From: Hypomesus transpacificus
Lineage: Eukaryota; Chordata; Actinopteri; Osmeriformes; Osmeridae
NCBI RefSeq assembly: GCF_021917145.1
Contig: NW_025813762.1
Span: 82,001-146,000 of the forward strand
Reading direction: 5' to 3'
DNA: 64,000 bases
Part shown: piece after piece, positions 42,977 through 54,627 of the stretch
Position numbering within the stretch: the first letter of the stretch is position 1
Layout of the letters: the number at the start of each line of letters is the position of its first letter
Program-made: the position numbers and the translations under genes
Notes under the pieces: generated by a model
Database searches by the model: none
Seen by the model: the letters and a program-made list of their open reading frames with translations, nothing else
Told to the model about the DNA's origin: nothing

Positions 42977-44404
42977 AGAGACAGTTAGTGCACGCAGAGA
43001 AAGAGAGACACGTTTGACTGATCGGATATTTGTTTGGACGTTTTTTGGGGGATGCTATGTTTTTTGCATGACGTCGTGGGTATTTGTACCTGAATCACAC
43101 CTAAATTGACTATCCAAACACGGTTTGAGATGTGGTGGATCGCAGCCTCCAGCGGGGTTGCAGTCCCTGTCTTCACCTAAGGCCCCCTGGCAGGACCTTC
43201 CTTTGAACTGGCCAAACACCTCTACTCCTCTGGAACGACGCTATAATAACAATTGGTAAATAAACACTGGTTGGCTCACACGCACGCACACACACAAACG
43301 TTTGTTGTCTTTATGTTACGTTACTTAGCAAACAGGAAAGTACAGTCCAGGGTGGACTCGATTAGGGAAGATGAGAGGGGTCAGATGGCTGAGTGGTTAG
43401 GGAGTTGGGCTGTTAATCAGAAGGTTGTGGTTCGATTACCGGCCGTGCCAAATGACGTTGTGTCCTTGGGCAAGGTACTTCACCCTACTTGCCTCAGAGA
43501 GAATGTCCCTGTACTTACTGTAAGTCGCTCTGGATAAGAGCGTCTGCTAAATGACTAAATGTAATTGTAAGATCTTTCCTCCAAGGTGACAGTGTGTTTG
43601 AAATAGAACTCCTTCTCACTGAGCTGTTGGGGTGGTAATACCCTTTCTCTATCCTGAACAGCAAAGCTCTGGAGACGTGCCTACCTGTTTGATGCAGGGG
43701 TCACAGGTTGTCCATTCAGACCAGGGAGTCCACTTACAGTCAATTTCAGGAGGTTCTGCATCCCTTGTTATCCTCTTGGGCCTGGATGGGACAAACACAC
43801 AAAAACACACACAGACACATCGTCACAGACATGCAGATACACACACATACACCACAGATACACATAGGCACATACTTAGAGATGTATATTTTGGGTGCCC
43901 CGGTGGCTCACCAGATAAAGGTTGCCAGATCGATTCCCGGCCGTGCCAAATGACATTGTGTCCTTGGGCAAGGCGCTTCACCCTACTTGCCTCGGGGGGA
44001 ATATCCCCGTACTTACTGTAAGTCGCTCTGGATAAGGGCATCTGCTAAATGACTAAATGTCAATGTGGGCTGGAGCCTTGCCGCCGTGGCTTGGGTTCGA
44101 ATTCGGCAAAGGTCCTCAACCCCACTCTCTTTCATCCATACATTTCCCCTTTTACACTACCTCTATCACAAAATAATAAAGGCAAAAATGCTACCTAAGT
44201 AGTTTTAAGTAGTAAAAATGCCTATTTCAAATAAAAAGCATGTGTGCGATTGTCTGTATTGAGCTTGTTTGAGGTGAGCTCGTCTGTCCCGTTGCTAACA
44301 GGAAAGACGATGTGTAGCACGTACGTGTCGTGGTCCTCTCCGAGCACAGCCCCAGTCACACACAGAGCGCAGACGCCGACAAGCAGAGCACAGAAAGTCC
44401 TCAT
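40161..44404 (-). CDS. c9: Complement component C9, 11 exons
   Basis: Secreted pore-forming subunit of the membrane attack complex. Exons in transcript order: 44404-44325, 43781-43685, 43240-43101, about 42907-42763, 42491-42353, 42152-41919, 41727-41487, 41364-41233, 41132-40957, 40752-40530 and 40318-40161. Domains: signal peptide (MRTFCALLVGVCALC), TSP1 (WTPWSEWTTCDPC), LDLa (exon 4), MACPF with YEKGIYFTFIEDYGTHY (exon 7), EGF-like (exon 10, CKCQPCHNGGSV) and a second C-terminal TSP1 (NWACWSAWSSCSGGTRQRT, exon 11). Human C9 lacks the last domain; fish C9 is known to carry it. The total is about 588 aa. C9 rather than C8 is chosen from the LVYVLNQ/YEKG context and from dab2 as neighbour. 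Odd point: exon 4 has no AG acceptor that fits both the normal exon 3 donor and the frame (see findings). Every other junction is canonical and in phase. Confidence 0.93.
42520..42600. repeat. (CT)n microsatellite in c9 intron 4
   Basis: About 64 bp of pure CT on + (GA in the c9 transcript), then CCCTCT variants. It lies just upstream of the exon 5 acceptor and is complementary to the tract at 42915-42973. Confidence 0.95.
42915..42973. repeat. (GA)n microsatellite abutting c9 exon 4
   Basis: About 58 bp of pure GA on +, so (CU)n in the c9 transcript, ending directly against exon 4 coding sequence where the acceptor should be. Confidence 0.95.
43380..43570 (+). mobile_element. tRNA-derived SINE in c9 intron 2
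   Basis: Full-length copy antisense to c9: tRNA-like head (TCAGATGGCTGAGTGGTTAG, box B GGTTCGATTACC), body and GTCGCTCTGGATAAGAGCGT tail. Very similar to 37842-38023 and 43892-44064. Confidence 0.92.
43892..44064 (+). mobile_element. tRNA-derived SINE in c9 intron 1 (head rearranged)
   Basis: Same family and strand as the intron 2 copy. The head is shortened (CCCCGGTGGCTCACCAG joined straight to the box B part). The two copies flank c9 exon 2 as direct repeats. Confidence 0.88.
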
Positions 44405-44440
44405 CGTGAACGTCCTGCTCAGAGATGCTATCCACCGCTG

Positions 44441-44447
44441 CTTATGT
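44441..44447 (-). promoter_or_regulatory. Possible c9 TATA-like element
   Basis: On the minus strand ACATAAG lies about 40 nt before the c9 ATG. Transcription from it would begin just upstream of the chosen ATG and downstream of the in-frame upstream ATG (44461), which supports starting at MRTFCALL. Confidence 0.35.
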
Positions 44448-44999
44448 AGCCCCGCGCACACACGCTGTTAATCATTTCAAACCCGGCGGAGACGTTGTGG
44501 ATCCATACTTGGAACGTTCCCAGCAAAATGCGCAGTCGAATATTCACAGGTGGTGAATATACGTTAATATTTCCACACAGTACAAAACTGTAGTAATCAA
44601 AATAAGAATAATAAAAGATAACAGAAATGTTGACCAAATACATGTCTTTATAGGACACAAACTTAATTTGCATTCAATGATTCCACTTTATACTACCCAG
44701 CCCTTATATGATCATTTTTGGAAAGAACTGGCTGGTTTGCACACCAGGAAAACCAGAACAAGAACGTGTGACACTTCCAACAAGGTTACAAGACTATTAC
44801 CTTGACTCAGAGTACTGAAGTCAGAACTTAGTACTGGCATAGAGAACCAATGCAAGTTTGTAGGCCTTAAGGTAGGTTCCTGATTACAAGGTATCTCTTT
44901 ACTACACCACTAAAGTGGATTTGTACATGACAGGTGTCTGAATCTTTGCCACACCACAGTCAGGATTGTTACTGATTACATGTGTCTGAGTTTGTTGGA

Positions 45000-45430
45000 G
45001 GGCGGAATGGCGGGATATAAATAATAACATTGTTTTCCGTCTGAAAGCCATATTATGACAATACTAACATCATTTAGAAGGAAATCATAATTATATGGAT
45101 ATAAATACTGATTGTATAGATATGTATGTAGATATGGATATATTGATTGTTTATAAATATAAATATAGCTATATGCATTGTATAAATATATAAAATATAA
45201 AAGATTTATAGTATATTGGGTTGTATGTAAATGGAAAGTGTGGTGTGGAGGAAAGGGGCAGGATTAAATAAGTGTAAACTTCTTCCTGTTCCTTTTCAGG
45301 CATATCTCAACAACACAAATAAAAAAAAAAAATTTGTGAAAACATTTTTTGTTTGTTGTATTTCCATGCTTTTCATTTTGTTTTGTATGTGGATATGTCT
45401 GAAATAAAACTAAATCAAATCAAATTTACA
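45000..45430. repeat. Possible interspersed repeat 3' end, AT-rich
   Basis: Contains GGATTAAATAAGTGTAAACT followed by CTTCCTGTTCCTTTTC and ends in an A-rich, AAATC-like tail. I associate this pattern with a dispersed fish repeat. No second full copy is visible here. Confidence 0.35.
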
Positions 45431-45660
45431 TCATATAATTTTACATAAATAAGGGATTTTATTTAAAACTTGATAAACATATACCTGTAACGACAGTTTA
45501 CGGGAAAAACTAAATAAATATTGATAGAGGTAGTGTAGTTTAAGTTACAACATCACGTTGTTTGCTAATCTGAAGTCCATTGAAAATGATGGGGGATGTC
45601 TGTGTACCACCCAGGGAAGAAGAGAGCAGTGATGACTATCAGAAGGAACATTTCTTAGTT

Positions 45661-45890
45661 AGATTACATTTACATTTTATTCATTTAGCAGATGCTTTTA
45701 TACAGTGACGTAGAAATAGTGCATGTAGACAGTGCAGCAGAGGATAAAGGATCAGAAGTATATAGTTCTAACCAGGTAGTCAAGGAACGAGTAACATTTA
45801 CTAGCCACATCGCAAAGTACAGTCATCCAAAGTACAGTCAACAGTGCAACAACCTCCTAATTACTTAACAACAGTACTACATCTAAATTA
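45661..45890 (-). mobile_element. SINE-type tail fragment
   Basis: TTACATTTACATTTTATTCA then TTAGCAGATGCTTTTATACA is the inverted common SINE tail; the following 170 bp resemble a diverged element body. Degenerate. Confidence 0.5.
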
Positions 45891-45938
45891 TATACTGCTT
45901 AGTACAGTGTAAGAAAGTCAACCACATATGAGTGTTTA

Positions 45939-45978
45939 GTTCATAGTTCATCTTCATTTTTGAAGATGAACTATGAAC
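45939..45978. repeat. Perfect 18-bp inverted repeat with TTTT loop
   Basis: GTTCATAGTTCATCTTCA, TTTT, then the exact reverse complement. Not AT-only, so unlikely by chance; it lies between the two c9 units. Confidence 0.9.
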
Positions 45979-46138
45979 ATATGCATTCATGTTTTATTTA
46001 TTTCATATTGTATACCAGCACCCACATTACTCTTGTAATCAACGTGTGCACTCTTTGTCTTTCAGGCTCCTTAAATCTGTTAAATACATGGTGTATCATA
46101 GATTCACATCTCCACTAGAACACGGTGACCATCAGTTT

Positions 46139-46235
46139 AATAGTCATAATTAGACATTGGGTCACACCTAATATATTAATAATGTTGTCTCAGGCAGTAA
46201 AGGGTTAATAGTCATAATTAGACATTGGGTCACAC
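46139..46235. repeat. Direct repeat of a 29-bp segment, 68-bp period
   Basis: TAGTCATAATTAGACATTGG plus GTCACAC occurs at 46141 and again at 46209 without change. Confidence 0.85.
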
Positions 46236-48878
46236 GTCAACACAAAAAACGGACCTGTTAAGACACACAGTGGTCAAATTCTCTCTGAGGCATGAGGGTC
46301 TGATGATGCAGTTTATAAAGCAAAGATAACATCTAGCCAACAGGTTTTTATTATTCAGTCAGGTGGACACTTCACCATAGATCCAACAGTCACTGTATTT
46401 TAAGAAGGCTATCAGGACTCCTGCAAGCTAGCCTCCTGGGAGGTCATTTGGTTCCCTTGCGCCCAGGACTAATCTCCAGTCAAGGTACCTGACTACTGGC
46501 ATTGTTCGATACAGGACTGTCACTGATTCACAATAATGATTACAGTAAGAATATGAATGAGTAATAAGATGACATCAACGGATAATAAGCTCATGCAAAA
46601 ATCCTTGATTTATCCCACAACACACAGGGACAGACAGACACATGTGCGCGCACACACACACGTACACACATACTCACTGTTTGTTTAACAAGCTTGGCAG
46701 AGGTACAAGGATCTCCAGTCATGCCTGCAGTGTTGACGGTAAATGAGTCCATTTAAATCTGAGAGCAAACACGCAAATCAAAGGCAGCTGAGTTAGGCAA
46801 ACACCACAGTTCAGCCTCAGAGCTTCCCCCTTTGTCAGGGCAAATCTCTGAGCATTAGCTCTGTGGTAATCGCTTTGCTCACAGTAGTCAATCGGAAAAG
46901 AGTGTGAAAATGTGGATCTGGTGCACCTCAGGTGCCATCTCAAGTAAAGTCTTCAAGTTCGATCTCAAGTATGGTGTCAAGTGATGAACATCGCGCCAAA
47001 AGGCCCAAGTAATGTAGAGCAAAAACATTAGCCATATACTGATTGTGCCACCATCTCTTTCTCCCACTTTCGTTTTCCACAATCTTTCAGTTTCTGCTTA
47101 TTTTGTTTGTTTGTTTATTCGCATTTATACAATGATTAAAACAATATAAAGATACAAAAGAAGAGAAGAAAAAAAACATGCATGTGGGCCAGAAACCTAC
47201 TGGTTTGTCATGGGCCCCACCCCAGAAACGTAATAGTCAATATTATACATTAATCAACTAAACAAACATTTCCTAGATAAACAAATGAAATAAGTCGACA
47301 TTTTCCCATAAATTATCTACATGAATTACAAGTTAATAACACGTGTGAAACAAAAGTGAAAACAAAAGAGAACCGTTGAAATTGTTATCAGAAAATGTCA
47401 GTTCTTCCTCTATCCAGCCCTCAAGTCAAGCTTCACCTCATCTGGTTCTCATTTTCCCTGCGTAGCCTGCAGGAATGTGTCCGTGTTTCAAAGATGAGTT
47501 AGTTGCCTGTCAATGCAAACTTTACCCAACACTGCTTAAGGTGGACGTAAGAGTGGATAGACTCGGGCAAGGCTGTGTTGGGCCCCCTGCTAACTTTGAC
47601 TAGGAAAGTGCCACATGTCTGAAACCTGCTCTGGTTACTCATTCTAGTCTCTGTAATATACAGAAATGACGGGGTGCATTTCAGGGCTGGGCTGTTTTGG
47701 GGTTTATCAGCGGGCAAAACACCGGTTACTCAAACTAATCCATAGACCTTATTGTGAACAGTTTCATTTTCGTGCATTTTTCCCCCACAACTACACCCAC
47801 TAATGATATCAATAACACGAGTCTCTCCATGAGTAGTCCATGTTAAGGCCTACTTTTGCGAGGTGATTGCTTTGGTACTACAGGGAAAGAAAAAAATGGA
47901 ATTTTGATCATTGGGTAAATTGTCCTTCAATCTGGGTTTCTCAAATTAAACGACTGCGGTACAAAATGTTGAAAATTAAATAACGATCCATGTCGTTGCC
48001 TGCTCGGGGCGCATAACCATTACCAAGAATGTGAGTTATTCAAACAGAGACGTAATCGAGGACAGCTGTCCTTGACTGCCTTATGTTTTTAAAAACAGGC
48101 TTGATATTCTGCCATAAAATTGCTGCCTTCTACAAACTTTACGACATATGAGAAACAAACACATACCAAACACTATTAATGGGTCTGTTTACATGAACCC
48201 ATTTAGATATTTCGACAGAATTGTTTCACTGTTTCACTGTAGCCTACAATGCAAAGTGAACACCCTTTCAGTGGCCGACAAAATCGCGAACTTCTCACTA
48301 AACCAAGGGGACTACGTTCCTCAACGTACAAAATCACATCTCATTAAACATTTACCCATTGTAAGGCATCCTTATTTTAAACTGTCCCGTTGTCTTCACA
48401 CGGGGAAATTTATAATAAAAAAATATGTAGGTAGTAGTATACATGTAGTATATATGTACTCAGGTATATCAGATGTAATGGTTCGCTTTTAAGAGTTATA
48501 CTAAACTAAGGATCTGGAATGGGGCTTAATCCTTACAGCCTAAACATAGCTGGGCATACATACAACCTATCCAGTTCAGGCCCTCACCGTACACCTGCAA
48601 TTAAGACAGACAATACATAGGCTAAAAAGATACAACAAAAACAGGGATCGCAGTATAACCAGTTCGTATCACCCTTACATCACACATCAGCTTCGTGATA
48701 CCACCAATATCCTCCCTCTGCTCTGCCAACATGCCCTTTTTAAGGGGCGTGTCCTTAATTGCCATTGATTGTCTTATGAGAAGCAGCTGGAAGCACGGCT
48801 GCAAACGTCCCGAAAGCTGGCCACCTATTGGAGGAGCTGGAGGCTTGGAAGCATGCATTACATCAGACATATTTAACG

Positions 48879-48992
48879 TCAGCAGGTGGCGCCAGAGTTG
48901 ATTCAGCAGTGTCCTAGTCAGTGTGCCTGCCTCCACTGTACCAGATTGACCAACAGACCCAGTTCCCCTGCTGGATCACAGATGCTAACGCT
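48879..48992 (-). pseudogene. c9 exon 11 remnant (second TSP1 domain)
   Basis: Minus-strand GGGAACTGGGTCTGTTGGTC and TCTGGCGCCACCTGC match exon 11 of c9, but an internal deletion removes the CSGGTRQRT region and an in-frame TAG follows. Clearly dead. Confidence 0.8.
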
Positions 48993-49041
48993 GGGATTTG
49001 GGTTTTACCTCCTTTATCTCCTTTACTTGTAATGATTACAA

Positions 49042-49189
49042 CAGGGGCGTGTTCAGGGAGTGGCCTAGGGTGGCACGGGCCACCCCTGAAATCTGATTGG
49101 CCACCCCAATATATGATTGGCTATATGCCCAGTCAGAGGCAGGCCACCCCTGGTGCCATCCCTATCAAAAATGTCTGGACACGCCCCTG
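49042..49189. mobile_element. 148-bp hAT-type MITE
   Basis: Terminal inverted repeats CAGGGGCGTGT and ACACGCCCCTG flank 148 bp, bounded by perfect 8-bp target duplications GATTACAA (49034-49041 and 49190-49197). No coding capacity. Eight-bp duplications and CAGGG ends fit the hAT superfamily. The insertion lies in unit B; unit A retains the empty site (ATTACAAATACC near 40342). Confidence 0.9.
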
Positions 49190-49659
49190 GATTACAAGTA
49201 CCATTGCTGCATATAATGATCATCATGGTTAAGGTCAAGATTAACCTTTGAATCCAACATCTAAAACTGAGACAATGCAGTCTCTGTGATTTCTGTAGAT
49301 CCTAGCAGTTTCAACCTGGTTTATAACAGACCATACTTAGAACACTGTAATGGTTGCCATTATGTGAAACAGCTGTGACCACTGGAGTGTCATAGATGGT
49401 TTGAGACCCCCAGAAATTGAAAGCATACAGCTCTAGAAGTAATTGAGAGACCACTGCACCTTTTTCTTTCATAAAAAAAAAAAAGTTGAGGACAATTTTG
49501 ATTGAGGAACAGAAGGGTAAGATTTGCCGTGGCCTCTTAAATTTGACCCTTTTTTCCAGACTTGTATATTGTCCACATGACAGTATCTTGATCATCTTGT
49601 CGATCAGTTTGTAATATCCATCTGATGGCTGCTTCTTGCCAAAATCAGTCCCCTTTGAG

Positions 49660-49804
49660 CCCCAAGAGGAAGTGCAGTCTTCTTGTTGTCTAGAAGAAGA
49701 CCGTGCACATCCACAAAGGATCTATCTGCCACCTGGAGGCCTTTGGACCTAATGCTTGGTTTTCTCAGCTGTACTTTGCCCTGCACACACATAAAGCAAT
49801 TTTT
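49660..49804 (-). pseudogene. c9 exon 7 remnant (MACPF)
   Basis: After a TCAG acceptor the translation KNCFMCVQGKVQLRKPSIRS then KGLQVADRSFVDV parallels c9 exon 7 KRSFIRVKGKVELSKYRLVS then HDLQVTDRFLLDV. Similarity collapses afterwards, where the frame is lost before the conserved GTHY segment. Confidence 0.82.
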
Positions 49805-50295
49805 CTGACCAAAACACAAACACAATAACTTGAGTTTTTCTGTTGAGGGAGAGCCGGGATCATTTGAATTACAAAAAAGAATAATCTAAAGAAAAAAGGA
49901 AATGAAAATTAAAGAATGAAATGAAAGATGATGAACTATCGGTCAAAGGTTTTCGAACACTTTCATCTTTGCAGTTTGGATTTATTTATGCAGTTTAATG
50001 TGTGCATGTACTCTGAAATAAAAGCATACCACAAATAACCAAATTACAATCTCTTCATGAGGCCCAAAAGCTTTAGCGCTGCCCCTGACTCCCACACACA
50101 CCGTTAATTATTTAAAACACAGTGAAGACGATATGAATCCGAAATATGTAACAAAGCCCAAAGCACACATAGGGGATCTGGAACAGATAATCACTGCATA
50201 AGTAGAATGAGTTTCTTTAATCAGCTTAGAAACACCTTTTGAAATCAATACTTGATCACATATTGTAACACAGATTGTCAGTGTAACACATACGT

Positions 50296-50309
50296 CCACA
50301 AGAGGGCAG
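50296..50309 (+). promoter_or_regulatory. CTCF-like motif at the edge of the c9 duplicate
   Basis: CCACAAGAGGGCAG agrees with the CTCF core except at one degenerate position. It lies just outside unit B, between c9 and dab2. Confidence 0.4.
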
Positions 50310-53300
50310 CACCAAACCAATTTGAGATTTGTTCAGATTGCACGGCTCTCCAATGGAAATAGAAGAAAAAAATAGCGTTTGAATTTGACTGTTTTATTTA
50401 ACACAATTCGGAAATCAATGCAAATGATCCAACACTGTTACATGAATGTGTATATCGAGGCCATATCGCATGAAATTGAAGTGAAGCTTCTCACAGAAAG
50501 CCTTTCTGTGTTTGGTTTGAGGTTTACCTGTTCTTACCAGTCTCAAGAGAAAGAGGAATAAGTCTCATGCACATTTCTACTCCTCAAAAGAAACCATTAT
50601 CCTTTTTTTAAAAATTTGGCCTGACTTAGCAAAAGTACATCTCCTTTTCCCCCGTAACACCCCTCTTGTCAATCTGGGGTCTGCCCTTGCTTGACCCCTC
50701 CCCTGCTTGTGAGAAGGGGTTTCCAGCAGGACTGAGGTAGGGCCATCTGGTCAGGTCTCGCCTGGGACACACAAATATGTGCTGAAGTCACAGCTTTTAC
50801 AAGCATTTGCTGTTTCCTTCCAGCCCACTCAGGAAACGAGGGGAGGCAAGGTGCTCGGTCAAAGATTCTTTTGCTCTCCTGACTAGAAAGACTTCCTGTT
50901 TTTTGGGAACGTCGGAGCTAGGAAAAAGGATACACTCACTGTCGGCATTTATGTGCCGTGGATCTGTTTGAATCTGCAACCATTGTAATCCTCTCATGAC
51001 CTACCAATTGCATGTATTTCCCTGTCAGGCATCGAGAGCCCAATAATAGAATGTTCTTCCTGATAAGGAAAAGAAAATATATAGATATTTCTCGCGTTGT
51101 TGTGACGTTCTTCTTTTCATATATCTTCAGTGTCATTGGGCATTGCCTTATCTGGCCCAGGAACAGAAAGATAACTTGAGAAGGCAACAGTAAGAAACTC
51201 CAAACTCAGGATTCCCCCAAAAGATTCTCTTTTTAAGCCTATTTATTGATTCTACTCTCTGGAACAGCCCAGGGTTAGAAGATAGGAAATAAGGACAAGT
51301 TGTCTCTAGTGTACAGCCTATGCCAGGACTCACACCCCATAATGATTCCCTTTGGGATTTGGGGTTTCCGGTCATATAGACACCCGTAACTATCCTAGGC
51401 AGTGCTTTTAGTTTCCATGGGTGTCAAGTATAAGTGCTTAGAATCCGTGAAGCACATTCGTTCTCGCTATCATGTTGTTGTGGACTTTGATAGTGAACTA
51501 GTGGCAACCTCCACTGACAGTGTAGTCATGTCTTATGTCTGTCGTTTGTGACCTTCCACTTTAGATGGTAGGACTATTTGTTGCATTCAAGAGCCTAATG
51601 GTAAATTATGTATTCACATAAAGATTTGTGGTAAAAAAGGGAAACTTCTTTAGAAATCTATCTCTATGTGATTTTTGACATTGCGTCTGGTTTACAAACA
51701 ACTGACCCTGTCATGTATGTACGTCAGTTCCATCAAGCAAAGCTATAGAGACGTTCACCGACACAGAGAGGTGAGGCCTGAATTCCACGAGTCAGAAGAC
51801 AGACAAAAAGGAAAAAGAGGCCTTTCCTCAGCTTGTCTGTGGTCCAATTTCAGGGCTCATCTCCAGATTTTCTCCGAAATAACCCTCTCTGTCAGCAGAA
51901 CACAGGATGTGGAGTCAGGAAGGACAAGCTTTCCTCTGTCCAATGCTATCCTATGGCTAAGCTCAGTTCCAGACCAGTCCAGCTATTGAAGCAACATACC
52001 AGTTACTGTATGTCTCATGTAGGCACATTCGGTCCTTAAAATTACACTGTACACCCTGCTCCCAGCAACTCACCCCAAACACACACAACACACACACACA
52101 CATTCCGTAACAGAAAAACACCACGTCGACAACTTATTTTTTTCCTGCTGTCGTGGTGGTCTTAAAGGACAATAGCAGGACATGAGTTTGAACAGGGGCC
52201 ATGAACTGAACCTCGTTTTTCTTATGAGAAATGCTGGCCTAAGCAGTCTTCGTGTGGCAGTTGAACTTCATTTTCTTCCATAAAATGTGTGTATGTTGTT
52301 AAATAGATGTGGAAAAAATTGATGATGATCCTTTTTGTCAAAAAATTCTAATATTGTATAATAATTCAAACGTAAAAAAAATTGTGTTAGTTTCATGACT
52401 AACAAAAGTTTGATCTTAGTCCAAATATATTAGCGCTTCCAGAGTAAAGTTATGGTTTGTCTTAGTTTCAGAACAACAACAAACTTGACTGAACTGTCAT
52501 GTAGAATCAACAAGTCATTTTTCCACATAATAGGAAACATTGGTTATTGGTGTCTCAGGGCCTCCCACAGACAGGGCCTTCCTGCTACACCTCCTGCAGC
52601 CCAGGGGAGTGAAGGGTTAAATTTGGGAGGCAGCATTTGGACCTCTGTACGGTGGGGGAGTCTCCTGTCCACGAAATCGCGGCACGCTCCGGGGCAAATC
52701 GTAGCGAAAACATTCCACATGATTCCATAACGAATTTAAATGCAAGATTTAAAGTTTAATTGTTATTGTGCCAAAACTAGTGCCAGAATTAGTGCAAACC
52801 CGAAAGACATTGAGCTGCTTCAAGACAACGTTTGAAAATGAGGAATGCAGTCAAGAGCGCTTTATAACGGTAAGTAGCCGATTGCAAATTCCTTTACATC
52901 CAAACCATTGACCAAAATAATCGGTATAGTTTAGGCACTTTGTCATCGAATGAGTCACTTTGTCATCGAATGTGTTTATTGTTTGTTCAAACAATTAGGC
53001 ATTTCACTTCTTCTAAGTTATTCACCCAAACCAATTCAAGCTACTGATTTTTCCACCAATTCCAGCTGTGCGCACGTCACTTAGGTAATTGTGGGAGGCC
53101 GCTATGTTTCTCAAGTGTTCTCACCGAGAAGCCTTTTTGTGAAAGTTAAACTTGGACCTAATTAAGTAGGCCATGAGGATCTACATATTTAGATAGCCTG
53201 TATTGTATAGGCTTTGTTTTAAAATGATATTTGCCCCTTAAGTTAAATGGTTTGGTGTAGCCTATAATCTGTAAAAAAAAATATTGACGAAAATGCTTAT

Positions 53301-54627
53301 GTTGATCAATAGTTCAAGCCTTGCGCGTCCATGGGCAATTAAGCTCTTACACATAAAAAAAAAAACTACTTTAGAATCCACAGTTTCTGTAAAAATATTT
53401 CACCATGTCACAAACACTGACTTGAGTCATCCGTTGATTTCCTCCAGATGTGCTGAAGTTAACTTTTCCCGACCATGCATCGCCCTGTATTGTAACATTC
53501 TGTGTTCGCAGTTATTCTGCTGATACAGCATAAATCACGATACTTTTCACAAATAGTTTGCAATGGGCTTCATAGTGTCACTTACGACACGGGATGTGTC
53601 AAATTGCCGTTGAAATATGACCGTCGAAAATGGATAGTTTACCCACAGTCTGTAACTCACCTAGTGGTCATTTGAAATCTTTTATTTTTCATACAGGCCT
53701 ACCTCTACATTTTCTATTCCTCTGCGGTATAGAGAGCATTCTCTTCTGTTGAGAGGTTGGTTAACATGTAATCCTTATTAACAGGAATGGCCGATGGACT
53801 GTTTACTACAGTTGCTGACACAACTTCTCAATGGGGAAGTTCTTGGGGCACTTTTTTGGTTTCATTGCTAGTTACTGAACAACGAGGATCATGTGTTACT
53901 GCATATGACCCACCTGCTTTTCTCTCTTCTTCTCCCTTCACTGTTGCTAATGGCTATGCCCTTTCTCACCTACTGCACAACACACACAAACACAGGATGT
54001 GATTCAATCAGTCTAGATGCTGTTGACAAGCCATTGCTTTGTTTTATTTGGCTATAATTCGTATACTATGAGCTTTAATGGTTTCCTATGTGTTGACCAG
54101 CATACAAGACAGACCGAATAATCAAGAGGAGAACTTTCTAGAAAGAAATACTCTGGGGAGTGTTGGATGCCTGTCCATTCGCCTTTGACCATTTTACCAT
54201 CCAACTGCCGTTGCTTTTATCTGAATATACACCAGACACGTTATTTCTAGCAACACAGCTGCAGTGTGTTTTGTTACGAACCAACGTGGTTTAATCTGAC
54301 TAAATATTGCCAGTCATGGAAACCTGTTAACCAACACGGTTTCAGAGTGTAGGTTACTTCCCCCCAAACAGTGCAGTTGCACAATCAGCAATCCATAGAG
54401 ATCTTCGTGCTGGCACAACCCTGATAAACTGTCTGGCCTCTAACTCGTTCATCTGTTATCTTGTGTCTTAATGCCACTGTTTGTCTTAATGGATGGTCCA
54501 ATGGCGCGGTTCAGAGACTGAGTGTCCGTACAGGCAGAACAAAACGATGTTGATGATTAGATAACTCTGGATGAAATATTTAATGGTGGACAGTATATTA
54601 CTGGACCTGAGAGAACCAGCATATTCT

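Larger units (their letters stand above)
39074..44510. repeat. Tandem duplication unit A (contains intact c9)
   Basis: Segments of this interval recur in the same order and orientation at 46724-50140: 39078-39240 with 46724-46890; 39690-39855 with 47400-47565; c9 exon 11 with 48879-48992; about 40340-40400 with 49200-49255; c9 exon 7 with 49660-49804; 44456-44510 with 50092-50140. The order shows an old tandem duplication of the whole c9 gene. Confidence 0.85.
46724..50140 (-). pseudogene. Decayed tandem copy of c9 (unit B)
   Basis: Collinear with 39074-44510. Only the 3' flank (46724-46890, 47400-47565), an exon 11 remnant (48879-48992), an exon 7 remnant (49660-49804) and the 5' flank (50092-50140) are recognisable. 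Exons 1-6 and 8-10 are gone or unrecognisable. The unit has shrunk to 3.4 kb against 5.4 kb and has been invaded by a MITE. It cannot encode C9. The intact copy retains all domains, so it is the functional gene. Confidence 0.82.

Noticed and set aside
43380..43450. tRNA-like sequence with box A and box B
   Set aside because: It is the head of a SINE repeated elsewhere in the window; it does not fold as a complete tRNA and continues into the SINE body.
44405..44461. Upstream in-frame ATG as the c9 start
   Set aside because: It puts a charged stretch before the signal peptide and lies upstream of the likely transcription start; MRTFCALLVG is a standard signal sequence.
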